This document shows, piece by piece, positions 34,485 through 46,057 of a stretch of DNA of 64,000 nt (its first letter is position 1; every line of letters starts with the position of its first letter). The notes below the pieces were generated by a model. That model had not been told where the DNA came from and searched no databases. It worked only from the letters and a program-made list of their open reading frames with translations. This DNA is from Paroedura picta (taxonomy: Eukaryota; Chordata; Lepidosauria; Squamata; Gekkonidae), in the NCBI RefSeq assembly GCF_049243985.1, contig NC_135381.1:16231345-16295344 (forward strand), read 5' to 3'. The translations under genes and the position numbers were made by a program.

Positions 34485-37400
34485 GGGCCTCAGTAAAATT
34501 GTCAAGCGTTGAGTGGTCCTCGGTGATAAAAAGGTTGGGGACCACTGCCCTAGAGCAGGAACCACAGTGGAAAGGACTAGGCCCTGGTTGCTGATATATG
34601 CGCCACCCAAAGTGGTAGGATAGCTAACAAACTGTAGCTGGCACACAGGGACATGTGGAAGGAGATAGTCCTTTAAAATGTGGGGCCCAGGTTGTAAAGG
34701 GCTTTGAAGTCCACGCACACACAAGCCTTTATTAGCATGATAAAAGGGACAATAGAATTAGTAAAACCATTACAGGCATGTAGAAGTCAAAGGACGACAA
34801 TAAAATTAATAGAATTATACTAACATGTACATTACGGAAATAAGGATAGATTCAAATGGGTTGCCGTGTTGGTCTGAAGTACACAATAAAATCAGAGTCC
34901 AGGAGCACCTTTAAGACCAACAAAGATTTATTCAAGGTGTGAGCTTGAGTTCTTGCCTTGAAAGCTCACACCTTGAATAAATCTTTGTTGGTCTTAAAGG
35001 TGGTACTGGACTCTGATCTTATTATGGAAATAAACAATTATCAGCTTTGAAGTTTAACTAAAGGTAAAGGTAAAGGTATTCCCTGTGCAAGCACCGAGTC
35101 ATGTCTGACCCTTGGGGTGACGCCCGTTTTCTTGGCAGAATCAATACAGGGTGGTTTGCCAATGCCTTCCCCAGTCATTACCGTTTAACTACATGCATCC
35201 TAATGACAAAAACATTGCCACCCCCTCAATCAATACAGGGTTCTGGCTATCTATTAAAAACAGTACTTAAGCCTGGTCAGAAAACCTGGCGCACCTAGTT
35301 AAAAAGGAGGATAAAAATTTGATTGTAAGCCGTGACTTCTCCGGGCTTTAAAGTCCACAATCAAGTTTCCTAAACATCACCAGCAGCTACCAGTGTAAGT
35401 GAATTGGGAATTCTCCCTCAACGTCATACCAAGCCAGAAGCACAGAGATCATGCAGGGTTTAATTCAAACACTGCCCACCCACAAGGAATGTTCATGTTC
35501 TGTGTGCTGTTGGTAGACCTGGTCTCATCATCTCCATCATAGGACACAGCTTCATACTGGCTGAGACCATCGGCTTCCATTCTCGAGAGTGGCTCGGCAG
35601 TCAGCAGCATCTGAGCCTGCTTTCCAGCCCCGTAACTGGAGATTCTTTTAACTAGTCAAACCTGGATTCTTTATGCACAAAGTATACATGGGATAAGAGC
35701 CTCTTGTGGCGCAGGGTGGCAAGGCAGCCGACATGCTGTCTGAAGCTCTGCCCATGAGGCTGGGAGTTCGATCCCAGCAGCCGGCTCAAGGTTGACTCAG
35801 CCTTCCATCCTTCCGAGGTCGGTAAAATGAGTACCCAGCTTGCTGGGGGGTAAAATGACTGGGGAAGGGAATGGCAAACCACCCTGTACTGAATCTGCCA
35901 AGAAAACACTAGAGGGCGTCACCCCAAGGGTCAGACATGACTCTGTGCCTGCACAGGGGATACCTTTACCTTTTTATACCATGGGGTTCCCAAGGCAGCT
36001 AAGTGAGGTGTGGAGTTCCACTTACCACCACAAGTGATGCTATTGCCAGAGCAGCTGTAGGAATAGATCTCCGTATAGGGGTTGTCCAGAATAAATTTAC
36101 AGTTGGGATGTTTCTTGGCTGCGGAATAGCAGCTGTCATGAATCTGACAGCACCTGCTCAGGAAAGAAAAAGCATTCAGAGTGATTACCTGATCTTCAGA
36201 AGAACTCGCCCTGCTTTGTAGAATGAACTGTTTGTTTGTTTGTTTGTTTGTTTGTTGGTTGTCCCATCCTGTTGGTTTTATTGTCTCACTCTGTGTCATC
36301 CACCTTGGTTCCCAGTGAGAAAGGTGGATTATAACATAAAACAAATACTTTTCATGGTCTTTTTCTAGCAACCGGCAAGCCAGGTGTTCTGAGGATGCTC
36401 AGAAACTAATTGTGAAGATGCTGGTTGTTGCTTATTTCCCTTAGCATTTGGTATCCGAGGGTGTATTCCTCTGAACATGGAGGCTCCATTGAGCAAGGAA
36501 TCTGACAATTCATCCTGTGGCAGCCCTTCAGTCAGAATTTGGGTGGTGAAATGAAGTCACCCAAGACACAAGGTGCGTGTGTGAGGGCCAGTCTGCTTAT
36601 CAAGAAAGTCCCAAATATGCAGAAAGTGTTAAATTGTAAACTGGGGAAAAGAAAACATCAGCAAAGCTCCATCCCTGCCCCAAACACATACACATTTTCC
36701 ATTCCTGGAGTCCCAGAACAGTGAAAGTAATTGGTCATTAATAAAAAGGAGATAGAAAATTGAGGTTGGGACCTTGAGCTTATTCAAGCTTCTTGTCACT
36801 CAGTAACATCAAAATAGTTGTGCTGAGAGGATTGTATTCCTAACAGTTTCCCTTCTCTCCCCTGCCTAATACCAATTTGACCCTTCAAAAAGCTGTCATG
36901 GCTTGCTCTTGATTTCTGATGAAGAACTTCCTGTGGTCAGTCCCAAAGAAGTCTAGTGTCTGTCATCTCAGATTGTATTTTCCCATAAAAATGGGAGTTC
37001 TGAGGAAACATGGAGAAGAACATCTCTTAGGGAAATTCCAGCCATAATAGGATTCCATTTTCTGCCCCCTACTTCTGACAGCAGCCAGCCCAGCAGTTTA
37101 AGAAGCTCACTAGGATGACACAAGCCTCTCTTAGTTCTTTGTTTCCAATACATAGAACTCTGGGATAGATTGCTTTGGATCATGGAGGTTCCATTTTGAT
37201 GCCGTGCCTAATAAACTTCTCAATTTGACATATCCAGGAATTGTTTATTACTATTGGAATTAGAGGCTAATTTTTGATATCTGTTACCATCCTATCTCCT
37301 AACCATACCTGTTGACTTAAAACATCCTAGAGCAGGGGTAGTCAACCTGTGGTCCTCCAGATGCCCATGGACTACAATTCCCATGAGCCCCTGGCAGCGT

Positions 37401-39321
37401 TTGCAACAGGTTGACTACCCCTGTTCTGGAGAGAAGCTTGGTCAGTGATTCAAGGTGTGTGGGGGGGTCTCAAGGAGCTGGGTATAAAGGACTTGCTCAC
37501 GTGTCTAGCTGATCCATTGGTGTCCCACCGCCCCCTAAGCCACAATAGCAGCCATAGTTGTTGTAATCCTTCAGTGGGTCACTGGTTGGGATGACGCATT
37601 TGATCATGTTGCGAAATTGCCATAAATTCCGAGGGATAGCAGCATTGGACACGCCAACTGTGGCCACTGAGAGAGAAAGAGAAAGGGGGAAATTATCACT
37701 TGAGAACCTGACTTAGGGTTTCCCCAAACTAAGATTTCCTCTGAATTATAATAGAAAGTATACACCATTCTTAAACTCTCAAGAGCTCTATTCTTAAAGT
37801 GATAAACAATTAGCCCCCCAGCAAGAGAGTCAGTCCATGTTTTTGTACTACACAACTCTGAAAAAGCCTCCCAACTGGAAGACTGCAAGGTTACAGCTTT
37901 GAACTGTCAGTACCCTTTGTTTCATTCATTTCCTGCAGAACATCAGAAGAACACAAATAGAGCTTATTGGATCAGACCAGTGGCCCATCTGTTCCAGCGT
38001 ACTTTTTCACACAGCTGCCAGCCAGTTGTCTTGGAGGGCAAAACAAACAGAACAAAACAGGGCTGAGACACACCCTGACGTTGTCTCCCGGCTCTGGCAT
38101 TCACAGGTTTGCTGCCTCTGTAGAGGGAGATTCCCTTCAATCACCATGGCCGTTGATTGACCTCTCCTCTTTGAACCTCCTTTTTTCTATGCTTGTGGCT
38201 GTTATTACTTCCATTGGCAATGTATTCCACCGTTTAATTATTCATTACTAAAGAAGTCTTTCCTGTTGTCTGTTCTGAACCTATTTCCTAACAATTGCAT
38301 GGGGCACCCCCAAGTTCTAATATTATGGGGGAGGGGGGGAAAGCCCCACTAGATATTTTCTAAACTTCTGTCATGTCTTCCCTTAGCAGTCTAGCTGGGC
38401 TACTCCCCCTCCCCCTTTAAAAAAAAATTATTCTCAGAAACATTGGATTGGACATCATGGAAAATTGAATGCCAGGGTAGATTTGTGCCAAGGTCAGAGT
38501 TTGCCTAGGGCACTGAAGAAGCTTGGGGGCAGCCCGGGATGGGTCACCATAGGAAGTAAATTGGTGTGTCACGATACCCAAAAACGCTAGGAAGGAACCA
38601 CTGATCTAAGGTTCATGACTGTGCAAATGCGCCCTCATGTGGCAAAGAAGAAAGATCCTTTCCTAGTTTTATAACTATTCCCTATGGCTGCACATTTAAG
38701 CACACAGCATGCTTTTAATACATACATGTATTACAACCTACCCATTCTATAGATGCAGTGCAGATAAAAAAAGCAAAGAAGCACATGTGCACATGCACGC
38801 AATTTAAATGTCTCCACCCTTTCTCAACTCTGGGTATCAGTAGATTCAGGTGGGTAGCCATGTTGTTCTGAAGCAGCACAACAAAACAAAGAGTCCAGTG
38901 GCACCTTTAAGACCAACAAAGATTGATTCAAGGCGTGAGCTTTTGAATGCAAGCGCTCTTGAGTGCACAAGCCTTGAATAAATCCTTGTTGGTTTTAAAG
39001 GTGCCACTGGACTCTGGGTATCAAGAAACAGCCCCAAGCAGCCTTGCAACACTTCCAGCAGGTGCTCAGGCTTGGAATTTGGTAAGCCTACAGAGTGGGG
39101 AGTCCCATAACTGGAGGGAAGGAAGAACCAACAGCAGCACCTCACTTATCATTTGAATCCGGTACACAAACATAGTCCTTAAGAGGGTTCCTTCCACGTC
39201 TTTTGCAGAATCAATGCAATGGACGTGCTTTCTGTGCTTAGGCAAGGTGTTGTCCCGTCCCTGTTCCACTATGCCTTGCTAACCACAACTTACCCAATGC
39301 CAGAAGAAGGATGAGGCTCAT
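33086..39321 (-). CDS. PLA2G1B: PLA2G1B, pancreatic secretory phospholipase A2 (group IB)
   Basis: Four coding exons (39321-39294, 37666-37501, 36153-36026, 33207-33086) join in frame to give 147 residues; human has 148. It is a secreted, calcium-dependent enzyme that cleaves the sn-2 ester of phospholipids, mainly in pancreatic juice. A signal peptide ([18 protein letters not shown]) is followed by a short activation peptide ending AIPR, and mature NLWQF starts at 23. The calcium loop YGCYCGLGG and catalytic H70-D71 in CCQIHDSCY are intact. The mature part has 14 cysteines, as needed for seven disulfides. The stop codon overlaps a poly(A) hexamer. It lies between SIRT4 and MSI1, as in human. 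It appears functional. Confidence 0.97.
33341..33615 (-). mobile_element. tRNA-derived SINE (family S2)
   Basis: It is a reverse-strand copy of the 9879-10152 SINE, running from AAGAAGAGTTGTTTTTTAAC to the head near ACCATGCTGG. It lies in PLA2G1B intron 3. Confidence 0.85.
34070..34547. mobile_element. hAT non-autonomous element with internal CA repeat
   Basis: The ends GCGATCCCCAACCTGTGGG and AGGTTGGGGACCACTG are inverted repeats. A perfect 8-bp duplication, CCCTAGAG, flanks it (34062-34069 and 34548-34555). The element holds a (CA)n microsatellite at about 34434-34483. It shares its terminal motif with the element at 45860-46057. There is no transposase. Confidence 0.88.
34844..35021. mobile_element. 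Self-complementary SINE-like repeat, retroposon-type flanks
   Basis: The left arm carries CACCTTTAAGACCAACAAAG and the right arm its complement, CTTTGTTGGTCTTAAAGGTG. The flanks TTACGGAAATAA (34832-34843) and TTATGGAAATAA (35022-35033) match at 11 of 12 positions. It shares its head with 22805 and 38840. Confidence 0.8.
35058..35195 (-). mobile_element. tRNA-derived SINE (family S1), 3' part only
   Basis: It matches the reverse of the S1 3' half (CACCCCAAGGGTCAGACATG) and ends before the tRNA-like head. It is truncated. Confidence 0.75.
35696..35973 (+). mobile_element. tRNA-derived SINE (family S1), full length
   Basis: It begins AGAGCCTCTTGTGGCGCAGG, has GTTCGATCCCAGCAGCC as its B box region, and ends TACCTTTACC. 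It lies just downstream of PLA2G1B exon 3, in intron 3. Confidence 0.88.
36228..36257. repeat. (GTTT)n microsatellite
   Basis: There are about seven GTTT units. Simple-sequence repeat in PLA2G1B intron 2. Confidence 0.9.
37333..37423. mobile_element. hAT-type palindromic MITE, right arm mostly deleted
   Basis: It starts CAGGGGTAGTCAACC and ends ACTACCCCTG. The flanks TCCTAGAG and TTCTGGAG match at 6 of 8 positions. It lies in PLA2G1B intron 2, about 80 bp downstream of the exon 2 donor. Confidence 0.82.
37945..38330 (-). mobile_element. LINE-derived dispersed repeat (L3/CR1-like 3' end)
   Basis: It reads GCTTATTGGATCAGACCAGT and, further on, AAAGAAGTCTTTCCTGTTG, a well-spread amniote LINE 3' region in reverse. 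The same family occurs forward at 14575-14825. Strongly diverged. Confidence 0.55.
38840..39010. mobile_element. Self-complementary SINE-like repeat with 13-bp target duplication
   Basis: The head TAGATTCAGGTGGGTAGCC is followed by two inverted arms holding CACCTTTAAGACCAACAAAG and its complement. The flanks ACTCTGGGTATCA (38827-38839 and 39011-39023) are identical over 13 bp. It lies in PLA2G1B intron 1. Confidence 0.82.
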
Positions 39322-39639
39322 TTTGTCTGCAAAGCAGAGAAGCCAGAGCTTCAGCGTTTCCCTTTTATACGGTCATTTTACCTTGGCACTAGGTTCTGAG
39401 ATAAGAGGCCAATGTTTGCCTTTCTATAAGCGTCCATCTTCCGTCAGGCCAAGGCCGGCTGGAAAACCAGCTACTTTGTTTCCAGGAATGAGTTTGGACA
39501 CAGGTTTTTCCAATAAAGAACCTTGTTTTGTTCTAAACTTTTAACACTGTCCTGATGCAAATCATTCTGCTGCTGATCTGTAGAGGATCCTTCAGGGTTT
39601 CATAGTTTTGTAATGAAAATCTCACCTTGGAACATGAGA

Positions 39640-39893
39640 AGAAAAAGAGTTGGTTCTTATATGCCGCTTTTTTCTATCCGGAGTCTCAAAGCGGCTTCCA
39701 ATCACCTTCCCATTCCTCTCCCCACAACAGACAGCCTGTGAGGTGGGTGAGGCTGAGAGAGCCCTGATATCCCTGCTCGGTCAGAACACCTTTATCAGTG
39801 CTGTGGCGAGCCCAAGGTCACCCAGCTGGCTGCATGTGGGGGAGTGCAGAACTGGCTCACCAGATTAGAAGTCGGCACTCCTAACCACTACAT
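39640..39893 (-). mobile_element. tRNA-derived SINE (family S2)
   Basis: The reverse strand matches family S2 from the AGTTGGTTCTTATATGCCGC tail to a truncated head near 39893. Confidence 0.85.
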
Positions 39894-40489
39894 AAAACAG
39901 ATCATAAAGCAACAGAGTTCCAAGGAACATGTACAGAGTGCTTACCCTGCTTCTACCATATGGTCCATCTTGAATTAGAATTCCAGAATACAGAGCAATT
40001 CTTTTGTTGGTTGCAGTTTAAAAAGTAATCTAAGGCCTGGTTCACATGTGTGTAGCTTGATTCCTCAGCTGTGTGATTGCATTCCACTGAAAAGACTGCA
40101 AGCAGTATGTATCACTGATGTATCACATTTTTTTTCTCCAGGGTCTCAGGGTCTTTCAGGGAGAAGTCAGGGACTGAGCCTGGAACCTTCTGCAAGTTAT
40201 GAATTTATTGTTCTACTGTTTTCCATTTATTGTTCCTTTGATTATTTCTCTGTATTATTCCTGTTCCTATGTAAACCATCATGAGACATTGGCAAGGACG
40301 GTATATAGATGTAATAAATAATATTTTATACATGCAAGCCACCACTTCATAGCGCAGGCAGGAACAGTGTGTGAACTAAGTCTTGATTCAACAACCATTC
40401 CCAACATAGTCTCCACATGAAGCTATCTGAGGTTAAAATCATCAGGTTAGGGGAAATCACTGCAGTATTGTTCCAGTATTATCGACTTT

Positions 40490-40620
40490 AACGGCAGCTC
40501 CAGGGAGAGGCAGCTTCAAGCCTGTGTCCTTTTAAACTGAAGATGCTGCAGACTGAATCTGGGACTTCCCGCAGGCAAACCAAGGCTCTCCAACTGAGCT
40601 GCGGACTCTCCGGCTTGTAG
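40490..40620 (-). mobile_element. Degraded tRNA-derived SINE
   Basis: The reverse strand shows a tRNA-like head (CGCAGCTCAGTTGGAGAGCC) and a B-box-like remnant in CCCAGATTCAGTC. It resembles family S4. Heavily decayed. Confidence 0.45.
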
Positions 40621-40848
40621 ACTCAAACACACAAAAGGGCAATGGCTGGAGTCACAAGCTTAATCCAATCAGCTGTAGCGATTGGTGGCCAAACAATGCC
40701 AGCAACAACCTGTCTAGGAATTCTCAGCAGCTTTGCAAACATAAGAGGCAGCTTGAATGTTGATTGCCTGAATGAACAGGTGTTGCAGCACCCACACTGT
40801 CCTGTCTCACCAGGGTTTTAAAGGATAGGCTCAATTTATCATGAATAT

Positions 40849-41137
40849 ATCAGAAGAGCCTCTTGTGGCGCACGGTGGTAAGGCAGCAGAAATGCTGTCT
40901 GAAGCTGTGTGCCCATGAGGCTGGGAGTTTGATCCCAGCAGCCGGCTCAAGGTCGACTCAGCCTTCCATCTTTCCGAGGTCGGTGAAATGAGTACCCAGC
41001 TTGCTGGGGGGTAAACGGCAATGACTGGGGAAGGCACTGGCAAACCACCCCGTATTGAGTCTGCCATGAAAACACTAGAGGGCGTCGCCCCAAGGGTCAG
41101 ACATGACCCGGTGCTTGCACAGGGGATACCTTTACCT
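40849..41137 (+). mobile_element. tRNA-derived SINE (family S1) with 14-bp target duplication
   Basis: It runs from AGAGCCTCTTGTGGCGCAC to TACCTTTACC. Identical 14-bp flanks, TTTATCATGAATAT (40835-40848 and 41138-41151), show a young, intact LINE-driven insertion. Confidence 0.92.
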
Positions 41138-41199
41138 TTTATCATGAATATCATCCCTTCTCTTTGACTGGGCAATGTACTCCAAGCATGAAATTGTTA

Positions 41200-41345
41200 G
41201 TGGTCTGGGGTATTGCTCATATGTTCACTCCTCCCCATACTCCAACAACTGCACTGGTTGCCAGTTGAATCCTGGATCAGGCTTAAGGTCTTGGGCCCAG
41301 TGTACCTGAGGAACCACCTCCCTGCCTATGCCCCCCAGGAGTGAC
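41200..41345 (+). mobile_element. L2-like LINE fragment
   Basis: The segment CAACTGCACTGGTTGCCAGT and CCCAGTGTACCTGAGGAACC matches the L2 coding 3' region at 16980-17170 (LRWLP ... YLRNHL). Short and truncated. Confidence 0.65.
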
Positions 41346-41974
41346 AGGACATAAAAATCCAAAATAAATTAAAAAAATAAATAAATAGGAGAAGCAGGAC
41401 AGACCTAAAATGTTTGGTTGCCTGGGGGGGGAGAAGACAGTTCTGGACGACTCTTCCCTCACCCTGTTAACTAGGGCACAAACCAAACAAAGGTTTGCCT
41501 TTACAAACCCAATTGGAATAAAGATTCTGGGTACTAGTACTATGGGTCCTTCACAGTTCCCGTTGTTTTGAATGGGTCCTGAGCAGGAAAACTTCCTACG
41601 GACTGTTCTACCTCACACTTTGCCACCCTACAATAACAGCTAAATTCAGCCACATCATGATGTATCAGGCAAATGTTCCCTCAGTGGAGAAATAAATATA
41701 AAATACTTCAGCCAGATCACCCATCTCCTGTATGCCTTTTGGGCTGGCTGCATCCTCAGAGCTGCCTTGTCACTCATATGGCTGTTGAACTACAATGAAT
41801 TCGTGCTCAAAATGCCCCAAGAATTTTTTTTTTAATCCTCTTTATCTCTACCTCTGTCCTGCTTTCCCTCACCTACATATCTACACTTGGGAGGTTTTCC
41901 AAATGCAACCTGAGAAAGAAGCTTTGAAACACTGACTCACTACAGACCACCACAAAACAAAAGCCATTTTCAAA

Positions 41975-44900
41975 TAATTTATTAGGAATTTTAAACTGAA
42001 AATCTGGAAAAGGGGGTTACAGGTATGGAGAGAATAAACATTGATGTGTAATAAAACTGGCTTAATAAAAACCACAGCTTTATTTTCTTAAAAACACGCA
42101 CGCGCACACACACAGCCACTCCCCAACCACAGCTCCAATTCTAGCCAGCAGCCAAGAGGGCTGGAATACAAATTCCAGACTTTAGCAGTACAGCCAGTAA
42201 AGGTTGGGAGACGGCCACAGAAGCAGCTCAGCAAAGGTACCAAGGAGGAAGCAGAGTGCCTTCCGCAGCCCCCAAAGTTGAAGACGGGAGAATAAAAATA
42301 AAACCCAATCAGTTGCTGCTGCTCTTTAATTTCATTTGTTTAAAAAAAACAGACACACAAGACTCGTCTCAGTAACAAAAATTATTGCTTTGTGTTTCCA
42401 GTACTATATAACTAAGTACCCCTCCCCCATCTTCCCACCCTATCCCAAAAAGAGAACTCTCCCAATATTTTTCAAACTGCTTAGGGTTGGGGGGGCCTGT
42501 AATACTCGAGATCCATGGATAAGAGAGCAATTCTACGGGGAGAAATGGGAAAAGGGAAAGGATGGCAGGGTTTTTTCCTTAAGAGAGCTGAAACCATTCT
42601 GATGGAGACATCCTTATTTGTGGAATGGGAATTCGGGCACCAGTTTTTAGACAATCAAAATTGAATGGGGAAGCTAGATTGTACCACTTCAGCCTCCGGC
42701 GGCAAGGAGCCCATTGTCCATGTTTGCACTGCCATATGCAAGCCAAATGCCAGCATTTCAGGGCGAAGGCTCCCCTGCACATTTATGCCGGTTTTCTGAA
42801 CATAAGAAGGCTTTTTCCCACTTCACATTCAAAGATGCTCCATATTCAAAGATGCTCCATTCCCATCACCCTGGCAGCTCCAAATGGTACTGTCTGTAAC
42901 CGTTTGATGCCGCTTTTGAATAAGCTCTTTATTTTTTCATCTCTCAATACAGCCATTGGTCAAATGAGTGCTGTTAGTTTTTGTAATGCTCCCACAAACC
43001 CTTACCACCAAAACCAAAGGGAAACATATTGGGCCAGAAAAAGAAATGGGTTACTCACCATGGGTTATGAAGACCCACTGTAGTTCCTTGCTGTTGCCAG
43101 CCTAAGAAGGGGAGGATGCAGCAGGGGCCACACCCTCCTTTTTCTGTTGCTCAGAGGGACAAAGTTTGGGAGGGAGGGAGGGAAGGAACGGTGTTCTTTA
43201 TTGGAATATTTAAGATGAAGTTCTGTTATTTTCCCTGGGAGTAAGTGTCAAGCTTCATCTTAGTAAAAGGCTCAGTCGCTTCCCTTAAGCAAGGTCTTTG
43301 GTTCAAGATTAAACTAATTTCAGACCCAGACTTGCCCCTGAAAGCAGTTCTCCCACCAGGCTCTTGCTGTAATTGGGAAGTTGTATTAGCAAAATCTTGC
43401 TAAGGGCCATTTTTCACAGGCCGAAGAGTCAGATCCGGTTTTGATACTGAGTGTACCCTCAAAAAGGTGCCCCTGAGGACTATACCTGCAGGACACCCTG
43501 TTTGCCACATTTGCACTGTTAAATGTATGCTTAAAACTTTGCAGGTGCAAACGTAACATGTAAAATGCCCTTGTCAATTAATTTTATGGGGAGGAGACTA
43601 GAAGAAAGAAGCTATGAGGCCAAGAGCAGTCCTTTATCTACTTTTCAGAAATATCCTACTTTTAACCCTCATCCGGAGGGCGAATCAAGCCCACTACCAC
43701 TTAGTTTCAGCTGTGTAGCAGTCTCAAGGGCTGCCCAAAATCACAGCATCCAAAATCTCACAGTGTGGAGTGATGCTCTAGTTCTTCATCAAGGCAGTTA
43801 CACCTCTGGGGAAAACAGAAGCTGGATTCATAAAAGTACATCCTTGATGGGCTTTCAGATACCTCCCAACTCTTAGAATTTAGTTTAAGTCCCAGAACCA
43901 GTTGAGATCCGAAAGCCTATTAAGGGCAACAGCTCTGAGAGAAGGCCAACCATTATCTTGCTGCCCCACCTATTAAGGAATACAATGCACACTGCAGAGT
44001 ATTGTACCCATGGGGAAGATGCCTATAAAGCAAACAGCTTCAAATGACTCTGTACACATGAGCATTCCCCACCTATGCTGCAGATGGACATCCCTGTATC
44101 CTGGTTTCAGTCTTGGCAGTTTTTGATAGTAGGAGTAACAAAAACCTCCCAAGACTCTATGAAAAACTGGGTAGGGAATGGGGGGACTTCAACCTGCATG
44201 GAGAGGGTCTCTGAGTAGGTACGCAGAGGCACAGTGTCTCTCCTTTGCTCCGTTCCCCCAATGAGCTTGAATCCCAGCACCTCTCTTGTTTGGCCAGTTA
44301 AATAACAGCTGTGTAAGGACAGTGAAGCTGCAGCTCTTCTCTCAAAGGATCCCTGAGAAGCATTCTGAAACTCCCTTTGTCCAGTGTCTGAATTGTCACC
44401 CCTGATGCCCCATACCACAGCACCCCAGGCCTCCCTGTGGGCTATGACCCCATTTGCAGGAAGTAATAAATATTGGGAGAGTTAAAAGTTCATCAACAGT
44501 GTTAACAGAGACCAGTGGTGGCAGCCGAAGCCCTTTGCTGAAGCATATGCTGGCACTGCCACAGAAGCTATGCCTGCTGGAACCGGCTCCACAAGGCAGC
44601 CCACGGCTGGTTCAGCCACCTCTCTTCTCCACCCCTGCACACGCACGCTCACACACACCCCTCGTACCCACCCCACCACACTTCTGTCGCATCAGAGGTC
44701 TTAAAATCTTACATTAAAGGTATAAAAAAGAAAGGAGGTTCATCATGGTCCAACTGGAGAGTATTGCTCACATTTACGGCATCAAAGCCCAGAAGGAAAA
44801 AAGGAAAAAAGAAAGCAAACCGAAAATTGCTCTATGGAGACAAGGTCCAGCAGCCCCTTGTCATATTTACAGGTCATATAGGAAGGTCAAGAGGAAAAAA

Positions 44901-45737
44901 AGCATAACAATAATAAACCCACAGAAACCTAAAATCTAGAAAAAAAGGGGGGGGGGAAACCTTTTTCCAACCCATAGGGAATAGTGTTTTTTTTTCACTT
45001 AGCAAAATATACAGTTCGCGTTTGTTCCATAGCAATGCTCTCCGAACATTCACATCCTGCTTATTCTGCACATCTTAAAAATCTCACATTAACAGAAAAA
45101 AGAGAAAAACTATCAATCGCATCAATGCCTCTTCGATTTCTCTTCCCTTCAAAACTGCTTTCGGTTTATATCAACGTCCTTTAAAAATGACTTGTTCTCA
45201 TGACCGAGTCTGTCCCACCACGCCCCCACTCACAATATATATATATAAAACAAAAAAAAAAGATTTCCAAACCAAAATAAAAATATTCCTCAATAAAGCT
45301 ACCTATGCACGATCACAGAAACCCAATTCATAAAATGGTTCTACTGGCTCCAAAAAAGAGCAAAACAGCAACAATAACAAAACAAAAAAAAGAGAGAGGA
45401 CTCCTCTCACCGCCTCTCCCACTCCCCCGTCCTCTCCCCAAAAAGATAAAAAATAAAAACTAGCAAACTAACAAAATAAATAAAAGAAGAATCTGTGGGT
45501 CAGAGGGTTTGAGGAGAAGTGTAAACGGTCTGTGGTTAGTAACAAAAGAAGAGGAGATCTCCTTGCATTCAAATCCAGTGTTTTCTGGGCAACAGGAGAG
45601 ATCAGGGCAGGCTAGCAGAAGCCCGGCTGACAGCCGGTGACGTGTGCAGTTTTATTTATTACAATGAAATCTTGGCTCATCCCTTGAGTTTTGCCAGATC
45701 CTCCAGGTCACTGTCCTTGGTTTGTTCACTGGGGAAT
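41975..45737 (-). other. MSI1 terminal 3' UTR exon
   Basis: A minus-strand acceptor, CCTTGTGTCCTGCAG, ends at 45738 and pairs with a donor at 46856, just after the MSI1 stop. Minus-strand AATAAA signals lie near 45651-45660 (short form), 42079-42084 and 41978-41983 (long form). The block from about 42.0 to 45.65 kb has none of the SINEs, MITEs or LINEs common elsewhere, as expected for a selected UTR. Length beyond the first signal is inferred. Confidence 0.6.
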
Positions 45738-45859
45738 CTGCAGGACACAAGGAAAGGAAGGGATTAAGAAACCCCCAACTATTTTAAAAGGTGGTAACAA
45801 AGACCAGAAAATATTTGTATTTATACTCAACTCCGGGAAAGAGCACTCCCACTCTAGAA

Positions 45860-46057
45860 CAGTGGTCTGCAACCTTTTTAAGGCTGCGGAACGGCGGCGG
45901 TGGGGAGGGCGATCGCCCCGGCCGCGCATGCGCGTTTGCGCCATGTGTGGCTGCAAACACACATGCGCGGCCCTGCTTCCCTCTTCTCCCCCCCCCCCAC
46001 AAAAAGAAGCTTGCTGGGCCGCAAGCTAATCGGCCGTGGCCCGGTTGGGGACCACTG
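45860..46057. mobile_element. hAT non-autonomous element, complete
   Basis: The ends CAGTGGTCTGCAACC and GGTTGGGGACCACTG are inverted. A perfect 8-bp duplication, CTCTAGAA, flanks it (45852-45859 and 46058-46065). The interior is CpG-rich. It lies in the MSI1 3' UTR intron. Confidence 0.93.

Larger units (their letters stand above)
39322..41970. other. Intergenic between PLA2G1B and the MSI1 3' end
   Basis: The PLA2G1B promoter must lie at its left end; a TTTATACGG on the plus strand at about 39363 reads CCGTATAAA on the minus strand, a TATA-like box 40 bp upstream of the ATG. The rest holds SINEs and an L2 fragment. Confidence 0.5.
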
